The position numbers and the translations under genes were made by a program. The notes under the pieces were generated by a model. That model was given only the letters and a program-made list of their open reading frames with translations, searched no databases and was not told where the DNA came from. From G963674955 sp963674955 (GTDB lineage: Bacteria > Desulfobacterota > Desulfovibrionia > Desulfovibrionales > Desulfovibrionaceae), in assembly GCA_963674955.2 (NCBI GenBank), contig CAXXKR010000004.1, positions 1,488,001 through 1,552,000 on the forward strand: a stretch of 64,000 nucleotides of DNA, given 5' to 3'. Shown one piece after another: positions 1-9,470 of this stretch (positions are counted from its first letter, which is position 1; every line of letters starts with the position of its first letter).

Positions 1-289
1 CAATGCCCAAGACCGAAAAATCGACGAGAATGACGACTATTATCTTTCCGACGAGCCTGTAGATGGTGGCAAACCGCTTGTCGCCGTAAAAGCCGAAACG
101 TCCCATGACAAAGGCGTTCACGAACATCAGGGCCATTATCATGCCCACCAGCATCTGGTCCGTTATCCACCATTGGTAGTCGCTCAGAACCCAACGGAGA
201 TACTCGGCCAGATAACCACTGCAAATGACGACAATGCCGTCAAGTAGAATCAAAAAGTTTATAAGGACCTGAACTTGTTGAGCGTACAT
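1..289 (-). CDS. Polyprenyl glycosylphosphotransferase, N-terminal part (cut by window edge)
   Basis: Only the first 96 codons are present; the gene runs off the left end. The start is ATG at 289, behind an AGAGAA-like ribosome site, because an upstream ATG at 329 stops after nine codons. The visible part has about three hydrophobic segments and a GRFGFYGDKRF stretch, resembling the GLY-xSRR loop in the N-terminal membrane domain of undecaprenyl-phosphate sugar phosphotransferases that begin exopolysaccharide repeat units. The catalytic sugar transferase domain lies outside the window, so the call is inferred from the N-terminus and from being last in the exosortase-polysaccharide operon, 44 nt after the exosortase gene. 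Confidence 0.55.
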   Translation of the reverse strand, partial: MYAQQVQVLINFLILLDGIVVICSGYLAEYLRWVLSDYQWWITDQMLVGMIMALMFVNAFVMGRFGFYGDKRFATIYRLVGKIIVVILVDFSVLGI

Positions 290-333
290 CCGGTTTCTCT
301 GTTATCCGTCTTCGAAGAATCGATTATCCATTC

Positions 334-1881
334 TCACTTTTGGCCCTCGATTTCACCCGGAACATACTCGGGCAGGACCTTGACCATTTCCGATATGAAT
401 CCATCCATAACGATCTGGGCCTCGTCTGGAGTCTGACCGGGATTTAGGATCATTTCCACCCGGACCAATGCGCCATCCGAGCGTTTCTTGAAAATCGAAT
501 CCAGAACAAGGTAAAGCTTGTTCAGATACTCGCTGGTTATCAGCCTGCCGCGTTGTTGAAACCAGAAGTTGGCCACGACTTCGCTTTTGCCCTTGGTCAG
601 GACCATGCGCTGTAAGGAAAAATCGCGGCCCGTGCCCTTGCCCGGAGAAAGGTCATGTTTGTCTCCAAGCTCCCATCCGCCGCCGATAAAGCAGGAAGCA
701 GGCGCATGGGCCGTATGCTGCGTCGTCTGCCAGGCGTAGTAGGAAATAAGCAAATGGACATATTCTCCCGTATCGCTGTTCCGGTAGCGGGCCTTGACGT
801 AATCGTCGGCCCAGAGGGCCTTGAGAATTCCCTGATCCAAATACTGCCTCTCCCCCTCCCATTTGCCGAGGGTCATGGGAAACTCGTTGAAGCTTTTGCG
901 CTGGGGTTCGATCTGGACGGTCACCAAAACGGCACTGAGCACCGCCACCGTCACGAATACGGACCCGGCCAGCAGAAAGCGGTGCCAGCCGACACGCACA
1001 AGACCGGCTGCTTCCTCTCCGGCATCGTCCGTCTCTTTCCTTGAGTCGGGTCTTATTTTTTTCAGCCCCCAACTCAGGCCGAGAAGCAGAGCTATGGAGA
1101 CGACGTAAACAAGCCAACCTGAAAAATCATGGAAAAAACCCTCGGCCATTTCCGGAGAGAGAACCCGGACCAGCACGCCGGTTATGGCGATCCGAAAGGC
1201 GTTGGCGACAACCGAAACCGGAAGGCCGAGGAGCAGAAGCAGAATCCGTTTCCAGACCCTCTTGTGAAAGAAATAGCCGATGAGCAAACTGAGCAGCAAC
1301 GTGGGTATGAAATAGCGCAAGCCGCTGCAGGCATTGACCACCTCAAGCTGCATAAGGCCGAGGTCGATGACGTTGCCTTCCCTGTAGGCGGGAATCATGA
1401 ACATCTCCAGCATGTTGGTTGCCAGAGCCGTTGAGGCCAGCTTGAGTTTGAATGACAGCAGCCTGTTGAGAAACGGCGGCGGCGGGACCATGAAAAGCAG
1501 CACCAGCATGGAGAACCGCACCCTGGAAAAGGATCGGGGATTCAGCATGAAAGCCAGGAACGCCACCACGGTGAGCCACATGGAGACATAGACGAAGGTT
1601 TCCAGGGAGCCGAGTCGGCCCACCACAAAGAAAATGGTGCTGCAAAAAAGGGCCGCATAACCGGTCCAGGCTTTCTGGCCGCCGCGAAAGAACAGACGGT
1701 CTCTTTCCTCATAAATCAGGTAGGCTGTGATCAGGGGCACGAGAAAGCAATAGGAGGTGTCGTCCTGGTTCCACCTTCCGTACAGGGTCTGAAAGTGCGG
1801 AAGATAGAGATAAATCCAGCCACCCAAAAAAGCCAGGAGGGAAAAGGCAAAAGGCTTATTGTCGATAATTTGCCGAATCAA
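334..1881 (-). CDS. xrtD: Exosortase fused to EpsI domain, XrtD-like (VPLPA-CTERM-specific)
   Basis: Multi-pass inner-membrane cysteine transpeptidase-like enzyme of 515 residues, expected to process proteins with a VPLPA/PEP-CTERM tail. The exosortase domain fills about residues 1-280 with roughly eight membrane segments and the family triad: Cys185 in NACSGLRY, Arg230 in ANAFRIA and His251 in FHDFSG. Residues about 300-515 are an EpsI-type periplasmic domain (MTLGKWEGE at its start). Translation seems to start at TTG (1881) five bases after GGGGG. The XrtD assignment, rather than XrtA, rests on two VPLPA/VPIPG-CTERM proteins near 20-21 kb in the same window; family and substrate matching are inference. 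It follows the AAA ATPase gene in the operon. Confidence 0.85.
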   Translation of the reverse strand: MIRQIIDNKPFAFSLLAFLGGWIYLYLPHFQTLYGRWNQDDTSYCFLVPLITAYLIYEERDRLFFRGGQKAWTGYAALFCSTIFFVVGRLGSLETFVYVSMWLTVVAFLAFMLNPRSFSRVRFSMLVLLFMVPPPPFLNRLLSFKLKLASTALATNMLEMFMIPAYREGNVIDLGLMQLEVVNACSGLRYFIPTLLLSLLIGYFFHKRVWKRILLLLLGLPVSVVANAFRIAITGVLVRVLSPEMAEGFFHDFSGWLVYVVSIALLLGLSWGLKKIRPDSRKETDDAGEEAAGLVRVGWHRFLLAGSVFVTVAVLSAVLVTVQIEPQRKSFNEFPMTLGKWEGERQYLDQGILKALWADDYVKARYRNSDTGEYVHLLISYYAWQTTQHTAHAPASCFIGGGWELGDKHDLSPGKGTGRDFSLQRMVLTKGKSEVVANFWFQQRGRLITSEYLNKLYLVLDSIFKKRSDGALVRVEMILNPGQTPDEAQIVMDGFISEMVKVLPEYVPGEIEGQK

Positions 1882-1978
1882 TTCTACCCCCTGTCGCTCA
1901 ATGTTGAAAAATGGATTGGTTCTGGCCTAGCCGTCCAACCTGAAGTGCACAGCGGCGTCAGGCTCCGGATATAAGGAC

Positions 1979-3133
1979 CTAGTTCTTGTCGGATGGTTTG
2001 CTGTCCGTTCCGCTCTGCCCGCATTTTTTTTTGAGCATTTCGTAATCGGCCTTGATGGAGGAATATTTCATGGTCAGGGCATGAGACAGCTTTCTTTCCT
2101 TTTCAAGGTTGCGTTGCAGTTCGTTGACCAGCCTGTCGCGGTTGAGTTCGGATTGGCTTTTAAGTTCCTCAAGCTGCCAGTTGAATTGGGCCGAAAGCTT
2201 GGCTATCTGTGCTTCCACATGGTTCAGTCTGTGAAACAAGGCTTCCGAGCCGTTGTAGCCCTCTTTTTTCCCGGTCCCGGCAGGAACCGCCTCGCCAGGG
2301 TCCACGACCTGATCCGTCAGCAACAATACGTCTTCATCCTTTTCCTTGATCACCTCCAAGGCCAGTTTCTTGGTGACCTTGGGCGACTGTTCCGAAAAGG
2401 CTGAAAGCAACGCGGCGTCGCAGATGATGTTTATGGACCGGGGTATTCCGCCGCAATGCTCGTGGATGGCCATTGCCGCGCCCAGGGTGAAGATGTCCGG
2501 GTCTTCTGCCCCTGCGTATTGCAGGCGATGGCGAATGTAGTTTTCAGTTTCCTTAAGGGTCAGGGGGCCGATATGGTAGTGGATGGTCACCCGCTGGGCC
2601 AGTTGCAGAAGCCTGGGATCGCGGATGCGGTCCCGCAGTTCGGGTTGGCCGACCAATATTATCTGGATCAGCGGAGCCTTGTCGGTGTGCAGATTGGTGA
2701 TCATGCGCACCTCTTCCAGGGCTTCGCGGGAAAGATTCTGGGCCTCGTCGATGATCAGAATGACCCGCTTTCCGGCCGCAAACCTGTCTATGAGAAACCC
2801 CTGCAGCAGGTCCAGGGCCTTGGCCTTGTTTTTGGCCTCTTCCTCGACCCCGAATTCCTGCAGGATCATCTGCAGGAGGTCGTCTGCCGCCAGATTGGTG
2901 TTGAAGATGACGCCCAGTTCAACGCTCTTGTCCAGCCGCGAAACAAGATGCTGAACCAGAGTGGTCTTGCCCGCGCCGATGTCGCCGGTCAGGAGGACAA
3001 ACCCGAGCCCCTCATTAATCCCGTATTCTAGATAAGTGAGGGCCGCTTGGTGTTGGGTGCTGAAATAAAGATAGCCCGGGTCCGGGATTACGTTAAAGGG
3101 CCGTTCGCTCAACCCAAAATATTCGGTGTACAT
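1979..3133 (-). CDS. Exosortase/PEP-CTERM-locus secretion-type AAA ATPase
   Basis: Predicted cytoplasmic ATPase of 384 residues, of the ExeA-like family found in exosortase polysaccharide loci (TIGR03015 type). Walker A is GDIGAGKTT with Lys56, Walker B is ILIIDEAQNL near residue 127, and the arginine-rich sensor region follows. The N-terminal MYTEYFGLSERPFNV is typical of this family. The last 100 residues are charged and heptad-like, probably a coiled coil, ending in a Lys/Ser-rich tail. The gene sits 30 nt after the kinase-like gene and 97 nt before the exosortase. Its exact role in export or assembly is not known for the family; motor or assembly function is inference. Confidence 0.88.
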   Translation of the reverse strand: MYTEYFGLSERPFNVIPDPGYLYFSTQHQAALTYLEYGINEGLGFVLLTGDIGAGKTTLVQHLVSRLDKSVELGVIFNTNLAADDLLQMILQEFGVEEEAKNKAKALDLLQGFLIDRFAAGKRVILIIDEAQNLSREALEEVRMITNLHTDKAPLIQIILVGQPELRDRIRDPRLLQLAQRVTIHYHIGPLTLKETENYIRHRLQYAGAEDPDIFTLGAAMAIHEHCGGIPRSINIICDAALLSAFSEQSPKVTKKLALEVIKEKDEDVLLLTDQVVDPGEAVPAGTGKKEGYNGSEALFHRLNHVEAQIAKLSAQFNWQLEELKSQSELNRDRLVNELQRNLEKERKLSHALTMKYSSIKADYEMLKKKCGQSGTDSKPSDKN

Positions 3134-3163
3134 AATTCCCTGCCCTGTTCGGCAACATCCCGG

Positions 3164-3982
3164 TTAAGTGGTAACTCCATTCATCACTATACCAAGGACG
3201 TTTCTCTTGGACAAAAGTTTCAGCGAATCTCGAATATCCGACAGGGCTGTCTTGCTTGCCCGGACCACGAGCAGCACGGCGTCCACATAGGAGGAAAAAA
3301 CCAGGGCGTCGGGCATGTTCAAAAGATGAGGGCAATCATAGATGACGTAGCGCTCGGGATATCTTTCCTTGAGCTCCTTGACCATTTCCTTGACCTTGGG
3401 GGAGCTGAGCACGTCGGCGGTTCCGGTGATGGGCTTGCCTCCGGGCAGCAAAGTGATGTTGTCCAGGCCAGGGTTCACCAACAGTTCGGGAATGGGAACG
3501 TCGTCGAGCAGGTGATCGGACAGGCCCCGCGTCACGTTGATGCCCATGTATTCGCAATGGGTGGGATGCCTGAGATTGCAGTCCACCAGCAAGGCGGTCT
3601 GCAGGGCGTCCCTGGCCAGGGTCAGGGCAAGATTGATGGCCACCACCGTCTTGCCTTCGCCCGGCCCCACGCTGGTGACCATGATGGAGTTCCAGCCCCT
3701 GCCGCGTGTCAGTTCCAGAACCTGCGTACGCAGGATGTTGTATTGGTCAAGAACCTCGGTCTCGGCCGAGTCGATGATGATATGGTGCTTGTCCAGCTTT
3801 TCCGGGTCCAGGTTATAGACCTTGGTTTTCTTGTAGGTGTGCTTGACCCCGCCGATTGTCTTCCCGGAATCCGCCCGGCTCGGGACGACTGTTGCCCTGG
3901 CGGGCTTGATCAACCCCTGACCGGTCCCGGACTTGCCGCGCATTTCCTTGGCTTTTTCTATCTTATCGGCAAATTTGCTCAT
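3164..3982 (-). CDS. CpsD/CapB-type tyrosine autokinase-like ATPase of the EPS locus
   Basis: Cytoplasmic P-loop protein of 272 residues related to BY-kinases that pair with Wzz-type polysaccharide co-polymerases. The Walker A is SVGPGEGKT, a Walker A'-like LLVDCNLRHP follows, and the Walker B region reads VIYDCPH. The usual C-terminal tyrosine cluster is absent: the protein ends KRNVLGIVMNGVTT. Either the autophosphorylation sites lie elsewhere or the protein acts as an ATPase only. A GGAG ribosome site lies seven bases before the ATG. It lies between the Wzz-like gene (35 nt upstream) and the AAA ATPase (30 nt downstream), as in other exosortase loci. Confidence 0.85.
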   Translation of the reverse strand: MSKFADKIEKAKEMRGKSGTGQGLIKPARATVVPSRADSGKTIGGVKHTYKKTKVYNLDPEKLDKHHIIIDSAETEVLDQYNILRTQVLELTRGRGWNSIMVTSVGPGEGKTVVAINLALTLARDALQTALLVDCNLRHPTHCEYMGINVTRGLSDHLLDDVPIPELLVNPGLDNITLLPGGKPITGTADVLSSPKVKEMVKELKERYPERYVIYDCPHLLNMPDALVFSSYVDAVLLVVRASKTALSDIRDSLKLLSKRNVLGIVMNGVTT

Positions 3983-4016
3983 AATTTTTCTCCACCGCTA
4001 GATGTTGAAGCATCCA

Positions 4017-5792
4017 TCAAAACATCCGCCCCAGTTTGCGGTGAACCTTGATCCAAAGAAAATCCAAAGGCTCATACAAAAAATGGATCATGACGAGGGC
4101 CAGAATCACCAGGAGGATGGCCGATCGTATCCAGTTGACCCGCTCCTTGGCCTTGGAGGCCATCTCCTTGGCCGTGTATATCCGCGGGATGCCGGCCAGA
4201 ACCTGGATGCCGAGTTGGTTGGACAGTCTGACGGGGTTGTATACCGCCTTGTCCATCTGTTCGGCCAGGCCGCCCAGGCCTATGCCCAGACCGGCGGCCA
4301 GAACCATGCCGACCACAATGATCAGAAAACGCTTCGGCTTGATGGGTTTTTCCGGGTACAGGGGAGCGTCGACCAGGGTCATTCTTTCGGATATTCTCTC
4401 CTCTTCGAGGCCCTTGGCCTCCTTGGCGGACTGCAATCTGGCCAGGGTGTCCTGGTACTTTGTCTGCTCGTTGGCGTAGTCGCGTTGCAGCAGCAGGTAT
4501 TCCTGCTCGACCTTGGGAGCCTCTTCTATGCGCTTTTGATAATTTTCATATTTTTGGTTGGCTTCAGCCAACCCTTTGATCTCGCTTTCAAGCTCGAGTC
4601 TGGTGGCTTCAATTTGGGTAGAGACATTGATATAGGCAGGATTCTTTGGCTGATCGCTGGAGGTCATGACCGGATAATCCTCGTCGCCGGTGATCGTCTT
4701 CAGGCCCGCACGCAGGGCGTCTACTTCTCGTTCCAGCTTCTTGACCGTTGGATGGCCCGCCGAATATTTCTTTCTGGCGAACTCCAACTCCATCATTTTT
4801 TCGCGCAGATCTCCTGAAGCCGTGGCAAGATCGTCTTTGTTCACTATGTCCTTTTCAAGAACGTCCAACTGATTTTTCAGCTTGCGCATCTCCGGGTGAT
4901 TCTCGGAACGCGTGGCCTTGAGGGACAAGTACTCGTTGCGCAGATAGTTGTACTGCTCTTCAGCCGTCATGACCCGCTTGCCGTCGGAACTCAGGAGTCC
5001 CTGTTCCGGCTCGATGGTGGCCAACTGGCCTTCAAGATAGACCTTGCGATCCCTGAGAGAGTCGATCTGCAAACTTTTGGCGTCGATTTCCTTCTGAGCC
5101 CGGTCCAGATTCCTGAGATTCAACTCCAGGAGTTCTGGAAGCGCGTTAAGATTCAATTCCTTGAACCTCGCCAGCTTTTCCTCGATCATCTCGATACGGT
5201 GGCGGGTGTCGTCCAGCTGTTTTTCGAGAAACGCGTAGGCTGTCTCGGTCTTCTCCATTCTGGAGCGGAGGTTCTCCTCAAGGTACAGGGAGACAAGGGT
5301 GTTTGTGACGTCCAGGACCTTTCTCGGCTGCTTGCCCTGATAGGAAAGCATGAAGGCGATGGTGGCCGTGCTGGCCCGTCCGGACTGGGGATTGACCACC
5401 TCGGTCTGAATGGGCTCCATGATCACGTCTTCCCGCATCTTGTCTATCAGCTCTTCAAGGGTGAATTTGTCCCTCAACTCAGGATAAAGATTGAAATCCT
5501 TGATGATCCGTTGAAGATTGGTGCGGCTGAGAACAATCTTGGTGATGGTCTGGACCCGTTCTTCAATATACCCGGACACGGTGGACTGCACCAGTTCCTG
5601 GGGAATCTCCTGGGCCTCGATCAAGATGGTGGCTGTGGACTGATAAATGGAAGGCAGGATGAAGGCTATGGCCGTCACTGCCAGGAACAGAAGCATGGCC
5701 GGAATCAGGATCAGCTTCTTGCGTCTTTGAAATATCTTCAGCAGGTCACCAACTTGGACAAGTTGCAACGATTGCTGGTTCTCTACATCCAT
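4017..5792 (-). CDS. Wzz-family polysaccharide chain-length determinant (exosortase locus type)
   Basis: Inner-membrane polysaccharide co-polymerase of 591 residues. A Wzz domain begins near residue 10, with a first membrane segment at about 33-52. Then comes a long periplasmic region with extended coiled coil (about 160-480), a PxxPxKPKR motif (PLYPEKPIKPKRF) before a second membrane segment near 490-510, and a third hydrophobic stretch near 555-575. This layout matches the exosortase-associated GumC/Wzz family. It lacks a fused kinase; the kinase-like partner is the next gene. It should control polysaccharide chain length and couple polymerisation to the export channel encoded two genes upstream. 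Confidence 0.88.
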   Translation of the reverse strand: MDVENQQSLQLVQVGDLLKIFQRRKKLILIPAMLLFLAVTAIAFILPSIYQSTATILIEAQEIPQELVQSTVSGYIEERVQTITKIVLSRTNLQRIIKDFNLYPELRDKFTLEELIDKMREDVIMEPIQTEVVNPQSGRASTATIAFMLSYQGKQPRKVLDVTNTLVSLYLEENLRSRMEKTETAYAFLEKQLDDTRHRIEMIEEKLARFKELNLNALPELLELNLRNLDRAQKEIDAKSLQIDSLRDRKVYLEGQLATIEPEQGLLSSDGKRVMTAEEQYNYLRNEYLSLKATRSENHPEMRKLKNQLDVLEKDIVNKDDLATASGDLREKMMELEFARKKYSAGHPTVKKLEREVDALRAGLKTITGDEDYPVMTSSDQPKNPAYINVSTQIEATRLELESEIKGLAEANQKYENYQKRIEEAPKVEQEYLLLQRDYANEQTKYQDTLARLQSAKEAKGLEEERISERMTLVDAPLYPEKPIKPKRFLIIVVGMVLAAGLGIGLGGLAEQMDKAVYNPVRLSNQLGIQVLAGIPRIYTAKEMASKAKERVNWIRSAILLVILALVMIHFLYEPLDFLWIKVHRKLGRMF

Positions 5793-5857
5793 TTCCCACC
5801 ACCCCTTTTAGATATTAGCCAGAGCAGAGCATAACTATTACCTAATGCGAATAAAAT

Positions 5858-7042
5858 TTACAACTCCTCAGGAAAATTAAAGACAAGCTCCATAAAAACC
5901 CTGCTTCGATCCTTTGAAGTATGGTTTATGACATTCAGGCGTTTCTGATAGTGGTACCAGAACTGCACATAGTGATCCTCGTGGAACTGGTATTTGAACA
6001 GAGGAATTATGTCGATGATGTCTGTCACGCTTCTGCGGCTCAGGTTTCCGCCGCCGGAAGTGATTTCCGTATAGATACCCTTGAGGTAGACCAGGGTCTT
6101 TGCAGATGTCTGACGCTTTATTTCGCCTATGTAGCGGACCTTGTTCTGCCCGGTGCCATCCAAAGCCGTGGATGAGAAGCGTTCATTGGCCAGCATCAGG
6201 TAAGTCCAGTCGTCAAGCTGGGCGTTGAGCTCCGCAGTCATGATTAAACCGGAGGCATAGCGCGTGTCTTCGCCTTTGGGCTGGGCCGGAATTGCGATAT
6301 TGGTCACGGACCTGTCCCAACCGGCATAAAAGGAGGCGTTGACGGTCTCTGAGAACAGATAGCTCAGGCCCCCCAAGGCCTGAAAAGTACCCTTGTAGCC
6401 GTTGCCCTCCTCAAAGTCATGATAGGAATAAATGCCGTTCATGATCACATGGGTGGTCAGCCGTTCGGTGGCGGCCCTGTTCCAGCCTGCGGAAACAGTC
6501 TGACTCTCTATGCCCACATGCCTGCGCAGTTCGTAGGATGTCAAATCGTATGTATAAGAAAAATCGAGAGAATTTCTCTCATCCAGGATTATCTGGGTAA
6601 AGGGTTTGACGTAATGATTCTGTCGCCAGGTGATGAATTTGGCGTCCCCGCCTTCTTCAACTTCCGTGTCGATGGCGTAGTCAAACGAATAGCCGCCGTC
6701 CAGGCCGACTCGGGCCTTTTCCGACAGCCAGTAGGCCGATTCCATGGTATAGAACTGTTCATCGCGGTCGTACTCGGTCTCGTGGGCGTAGCGATAGAGG
6801 CGCCCTTCGGCCTTGAGATGCATTTCGCCCTTCTCGCCGGTGATGTCGAGTTTCAGTCCCGGAACTATCCTATGCTCGAAGTCGGTTTTTTTCGTATAGA
6901 AGATATTGTCGTCATAGCACTCCCTCAGCTTGAGATAGGGCGTGGCGATTATCTCCAACTCGCAATGGCCGACCTGGCCCTGGAAGATTATCAGCGCGAG
7001 GGCGATGAGAATCGCCCTCACGGTAATATGCTTGTAGCTCAT
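5858..7042 (-). CDS. Outer-membrane beta-barrel protein of the EPS/exosortase locus
   Basis: Predicted outer-membrane protein of 394 residues. A signal peptide (about 1-27, ending GHC) is followed by alternating amphipathic strands rich in Tyr, Trp and Phe, with no cytoplasmic domain. It begins with a mature segment IIATPYLKLRECYDDNIFYT of the kind seen in the exosortase-associated barrel families (TIGR03016 or BBP2-like). It lies between the export lipoprotein and Wzz genes and may form or assist the outer-membrane exit for the polysaccharide. The exact family is not certain; barrel topology is the best-supported part. Confidence 0.75.
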   Translation of the reverse strand: MSYKHITVRAILIALALIIFQGQVGHCELEIIATPYLKLRECYDDNIFYTKKTDFEHRIVPGLKLDITGEKGEMHLKAEGRLYRYAHETEYDRDEQFYTMESAYWLSEKARVGLDGGYSFDYAIDTEVEEGGDAKFITWRQNHYVKPFTQIILDERNSLDFSYTYDLTSYELRRHVGIESQTVSAGWNRAATERLTTHVIMNGIYSYHDFEEGNGYKGTFQALGGLSYLFSETVNASFYAGWDRSVTNIAIPAQPKGEDTRYASGLIMTAELNAQLDDWTYLMLANERFSSTALDGTGQNKVRYIGEIKRQTSAKTLVYLKGIYTEITSGGGNLSRRSVTDIIDIIPLFKYQFHEDHYVQFWYHYQKRLNVINHTSKDRSRVFMELVFNFPEEL

Positions 7043-7076
7043 TTTCTCTGCATTCCCATGTTTATAGGGACAATGC

Positions 7077-7652
7077 TTAAGGAACGACGATGGTGTCGTT
7101 CGGCTTCAGCATAATGTTCTGCTCAAGGTCGATACCCCGGGAAACCTCGTCAAAGTCGTACTCGTGGGTCAACTGCTTGCCGTCCTGGTCCCTAACCAAA
7201 AGGACATGGGTTTTCTCGGCAAAGGTGTCGAATCCACCGGCCAGGGCCAGAGCCTGTGTGATGGTCATGGGGTGCACCATAATGTACATGCCGGGGCGCT
7301 TGACCTTGCCGGACACATAGACCTTGGGGCTCTTGATCTCGAGAAGCATGACGGTCACCGGGGAGTCGGGCACGTAGGTCTTGACCTTGTCTTCGATCTC
7401 CTGGCGAATTTCTTCGGTGGTCCGACCGCTGGCCTGAATCTCGCCGACAAGAGGCATGGAGATTTTGCCGTCGGGACGGACGATGACTTCCGGAGAAAGC
7501 TCTTCGTCACCCCATACAGAAATTTTAAGAATATCCTCAGGGCCGATCTTGTAGCCGGAAACCTGGGAATCCGGGATGGTGGTCACGTTCACGGGACCGA
7601 GACACCCGGCAAGGACAAAAGCCAGCAGAGATAAAAACACTACCTTCTTCAT
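7077..7652 (-). CDS. Wza-type polysaccharide export lipoprotein
   Basis: Outer-membrane export lipoprotein of 191 residues. The lipobox LAGC (Cys17) follows a short signal sequence. A Poly_export domain starts with YKIGPEDILKISVWGDEELS, then the SPEVIVRPDGKISMPLVGEI stretch typical of Wza. One or two SLBB-like segments follow (SPKVYVSGKVKRPGMY, GGFDTFAEKTHV). It lacks the C-terminal alpha helix of full-length Wza, as is usual for the shorter exosortase-locus versions. It is the first structural gene after the regulator, 94 nt downstream of it, and is followed after 34 nt by the barrel gene. Confidence 0.9.
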   Translation of the reverse strand: MKKVVFLSLLAFVLAGCLGPVNVTTIPDSQVSGYKIGPEDILKISVWGDEELSPEVIVRPDGKISMPLVGEIQASGRTTEEIRQEIEDKVKTYVPDSPVTVMLLEIKSPKVYVSGKVKRPGMYIMVHPMTITQALALAGGFDTFAEKTHVLLVRDQDGKQLTHEYDFDEVSRGIDLEQNIMLKPNDTIVVP

Positions 7653-7746
7653 TTGCTCAAAGCTCCTAAAAATAGTTAATCAACCAACCCCATACCGCTA
7701 GGCACCTCAACCAAACCTGAGACCTCTATTTACTATGTCTCATGGA

Positions 7747-9156
7747 TCAAGTCATAATGCCATACTTTTTATATTGTTCGTATATCCGGGCCCTTGAAAG
7801 CCTGGAGATGACGCAAGCCCTTTTTATGTTTTTCCGAGTCAACTGCCTGAGTTTATGGAAATAATCCTTCTCGATCTTGTCCGTCCACTGGCGCTTGTAT
7901 TCCTTGAACACCGGAAAATTCTTGAAAATATCATCCTTATACCCCGAATCCACCGGGCCTGTAAAGCCTTCAACCGGCAACACGCTGGAACTGTAAGCCT
8001 TTTTGGCGATGCTGACTCTTATCGATACCGGCAGATGTTCAGGATAAAGCTCGGGCGACCCGCCGGACACGGCCAGGGCGCTGTCCAGACAGTTCAATAA
8101 TTCCCGTACGTTGCCGGGCCAATCATAATTCATCAGGGCGTCCACGAAGTCCTCGGAAAAAGACTTGTCCGTGCCGCCGCCGTCCGCGCCCATTTTCGTC
8201 ACATAGGCCTTGGCGATCTTGACCGTATCGTTACCGCGCTCGCGCAGGGCCGGCAATTCGATGGACAGGGACTTGAGCCTGTAGAGCAGGTCGCTGCGAA
8301 ACTGCCCCTGCTCCACCAGTTCCGCCATGTTCTTGTTGGTGGCCGCCACAAGCCTGAAGTCGGAAGAGCTTTCCATTTTTCCGCCCACAGGCAGAAATTT
8401 TCTTTCCTGCAGGACTCGCAAGAACTTCTTCTGCATGGTCATGGGCAATTCCGCCACCTCGTCCAGGAAAAGCGTTCCCTTGTCGGCGCGCTTTACCAAC
8501 CCCTCGTTGCTGGAATCAGCGCTGGTGAAGGCCCCCTTGACGTGACCGAAAAGAATGCTTTCCACCAGGGTTTCCGGCAGGGAGGCGCAATCGACCACCA
8601 CAAAATTGTGATCCTTGGCCTGACTGTTCTCGTGGATGGCCTTGGCAAAGAGTTCCTTGCCCGTACCCGTCTCCCCGGTGATCAGGACATTGGCGCGGCT
8701 GGAGGCGGCCGTGGCGGCAAGGGAGAGACTGTCCCTGATTTTCTGACACTCGCCGATTATGCCGGCCCGATCCAGGCCTAGACTCTGGTACCCGGACAGC
8801 CGCAAGGCCAAGACGCGCTTTACTGCGGGAAGAATCCGGCCCATTCCAGTGTTCTTGTCCACATAGTCCAGCACGCCGCTCTTGATGGCCATTTCGGCCT
8901 TGTCCGCGGCGCCCTCGTTGGTGGTCACTATCACTTTGGGCCTGGAAGGAAGTCTTGACAGGACAGCCAGGGTTTCCGGGCCATAGCCCTCGAGCTGCTC
9001 GCAAAGGCAGATAACGTCGACACCGCTCTTTCTCGCTCCGGATATACCCTCGGCCAGGCTGGAAACATAGTATATGTCATGATCGAATTCCGACGGATTT
9101 TGCGCCAGTTCGTCATACACGCTACGTTCGTGGTCGATTATCAGCACACCAGCCAT
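7747..9156 (-). CDS. Sigma-54-dependent activator with degenerate receiver (PrsR-like)
   Basis: Transcription activator of 469 residues. The receiver-like domain (about 1-120) begins VLIIDHE, so one acidic-pocket Asp is His. The phospho-acceptor region reads VDVICLCEQLEG, with Cys or Glu where Asp is expected; Lys in DYVDKN remains. The AAA+ domain has Walker A GETGTGKE and a sigma-54 loop GAFTSA in place of GAFTGA. The C-terminal helix-turn-helix is Fis-like (RACVISRLSRARIYEQY). I chose ATG 9156, with GGGGG eight bases upstream, over TTG 9177. It lies upstream of the EPS operon in the position of PrsR. Regulation of the sigma-54 promoter near 21.2 kb is inference. Confidence 0.82.
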   Translation of the reverse strand: MAGVLIIDHERSVYDELAQNPSEFDHDIYYVSSLAEGISGARKSGVDVICLCEQLEGYGPETLAVLSRLPSRPKVIVTTNEGAADKAEMAIKSGVLDYVDKNTGMGRILPAVKRVLALRLSGYQSLGLDRAGIIGECQKIRDSLSLAATAASSRANVLITGETGTGKELFAKAIHENSQAKDHNFVVVDCASLPETLVESILFGHVKGAFTSADSSNEGLVKRADKGTLFLDEVAELPMTMQKKFLRVLQERKFLPVGGKMESSSDFRLVAATNKNMAELVEQGQFRSDLLYRLKSLSIELPALRERGNDTVKIAKAYVTKMGADGGGTDKSFSEDFVDALMNYDWPGNVRELLNCLDSALAVSGGSPELYPEHLPVSIRVSIAKKAYSSSVLPVEGFTGPVDSGYKDDIFKNFPVFKEYKRQWTDKIEKDYFHKLRQLTRKNIKRACVISRLSRARIYEQYKKYGIMT

Positions 9157-9470
9157 GAGTTCGGCCCCCAAATTCAAGCGAACGTCAGTTAGCTAAAAAT
9201 ACAATTATTTAAAACTAATAACGAGTGGCCCGTCTTTTCAGGCCATGCGACCCCCATCGCATCCGCCATCGTTTTAAACAATCTTTAAAAATTATCTAGT
9301 AAACTTTCACTGAAAGATCAACCAAATTATAAAAAAACAGCACCATTGCACGGCAGATGGGCCTCCCCGCTTCCCGGTCCCTCGACCTGTCGGCTACCCA
9401 TGCAATAAATATTGTGCTAGCCTCCGAACAAGTTTTAGAGAACCGTTTACACCATACACCAAATACAGAC
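9157..9470. other. Divergent intergenic region between regulator and sulfotransferase operon
   Basis: AT-rich spacer of about 310 bases that must hold the promoters for the regulator (minus) and the plus-strand polysaccharide operon. A search by eye for GG-N10-GC sigma-54 elements found none. An in-frame extension of the plus-strand gene up to ATG 9357 exists, but its codon use differs from the gene and it precedes the conserved N-terminus, so I treat it as untranslated. Confidence 0.5.

Noticed and set aside
7653..7746. Possible sigma-54 promoter before the Wza-like gene
   Set aside because: Every GG pair on the minus strand was checked for GC ten bases later and none fits, so I do not claim one.
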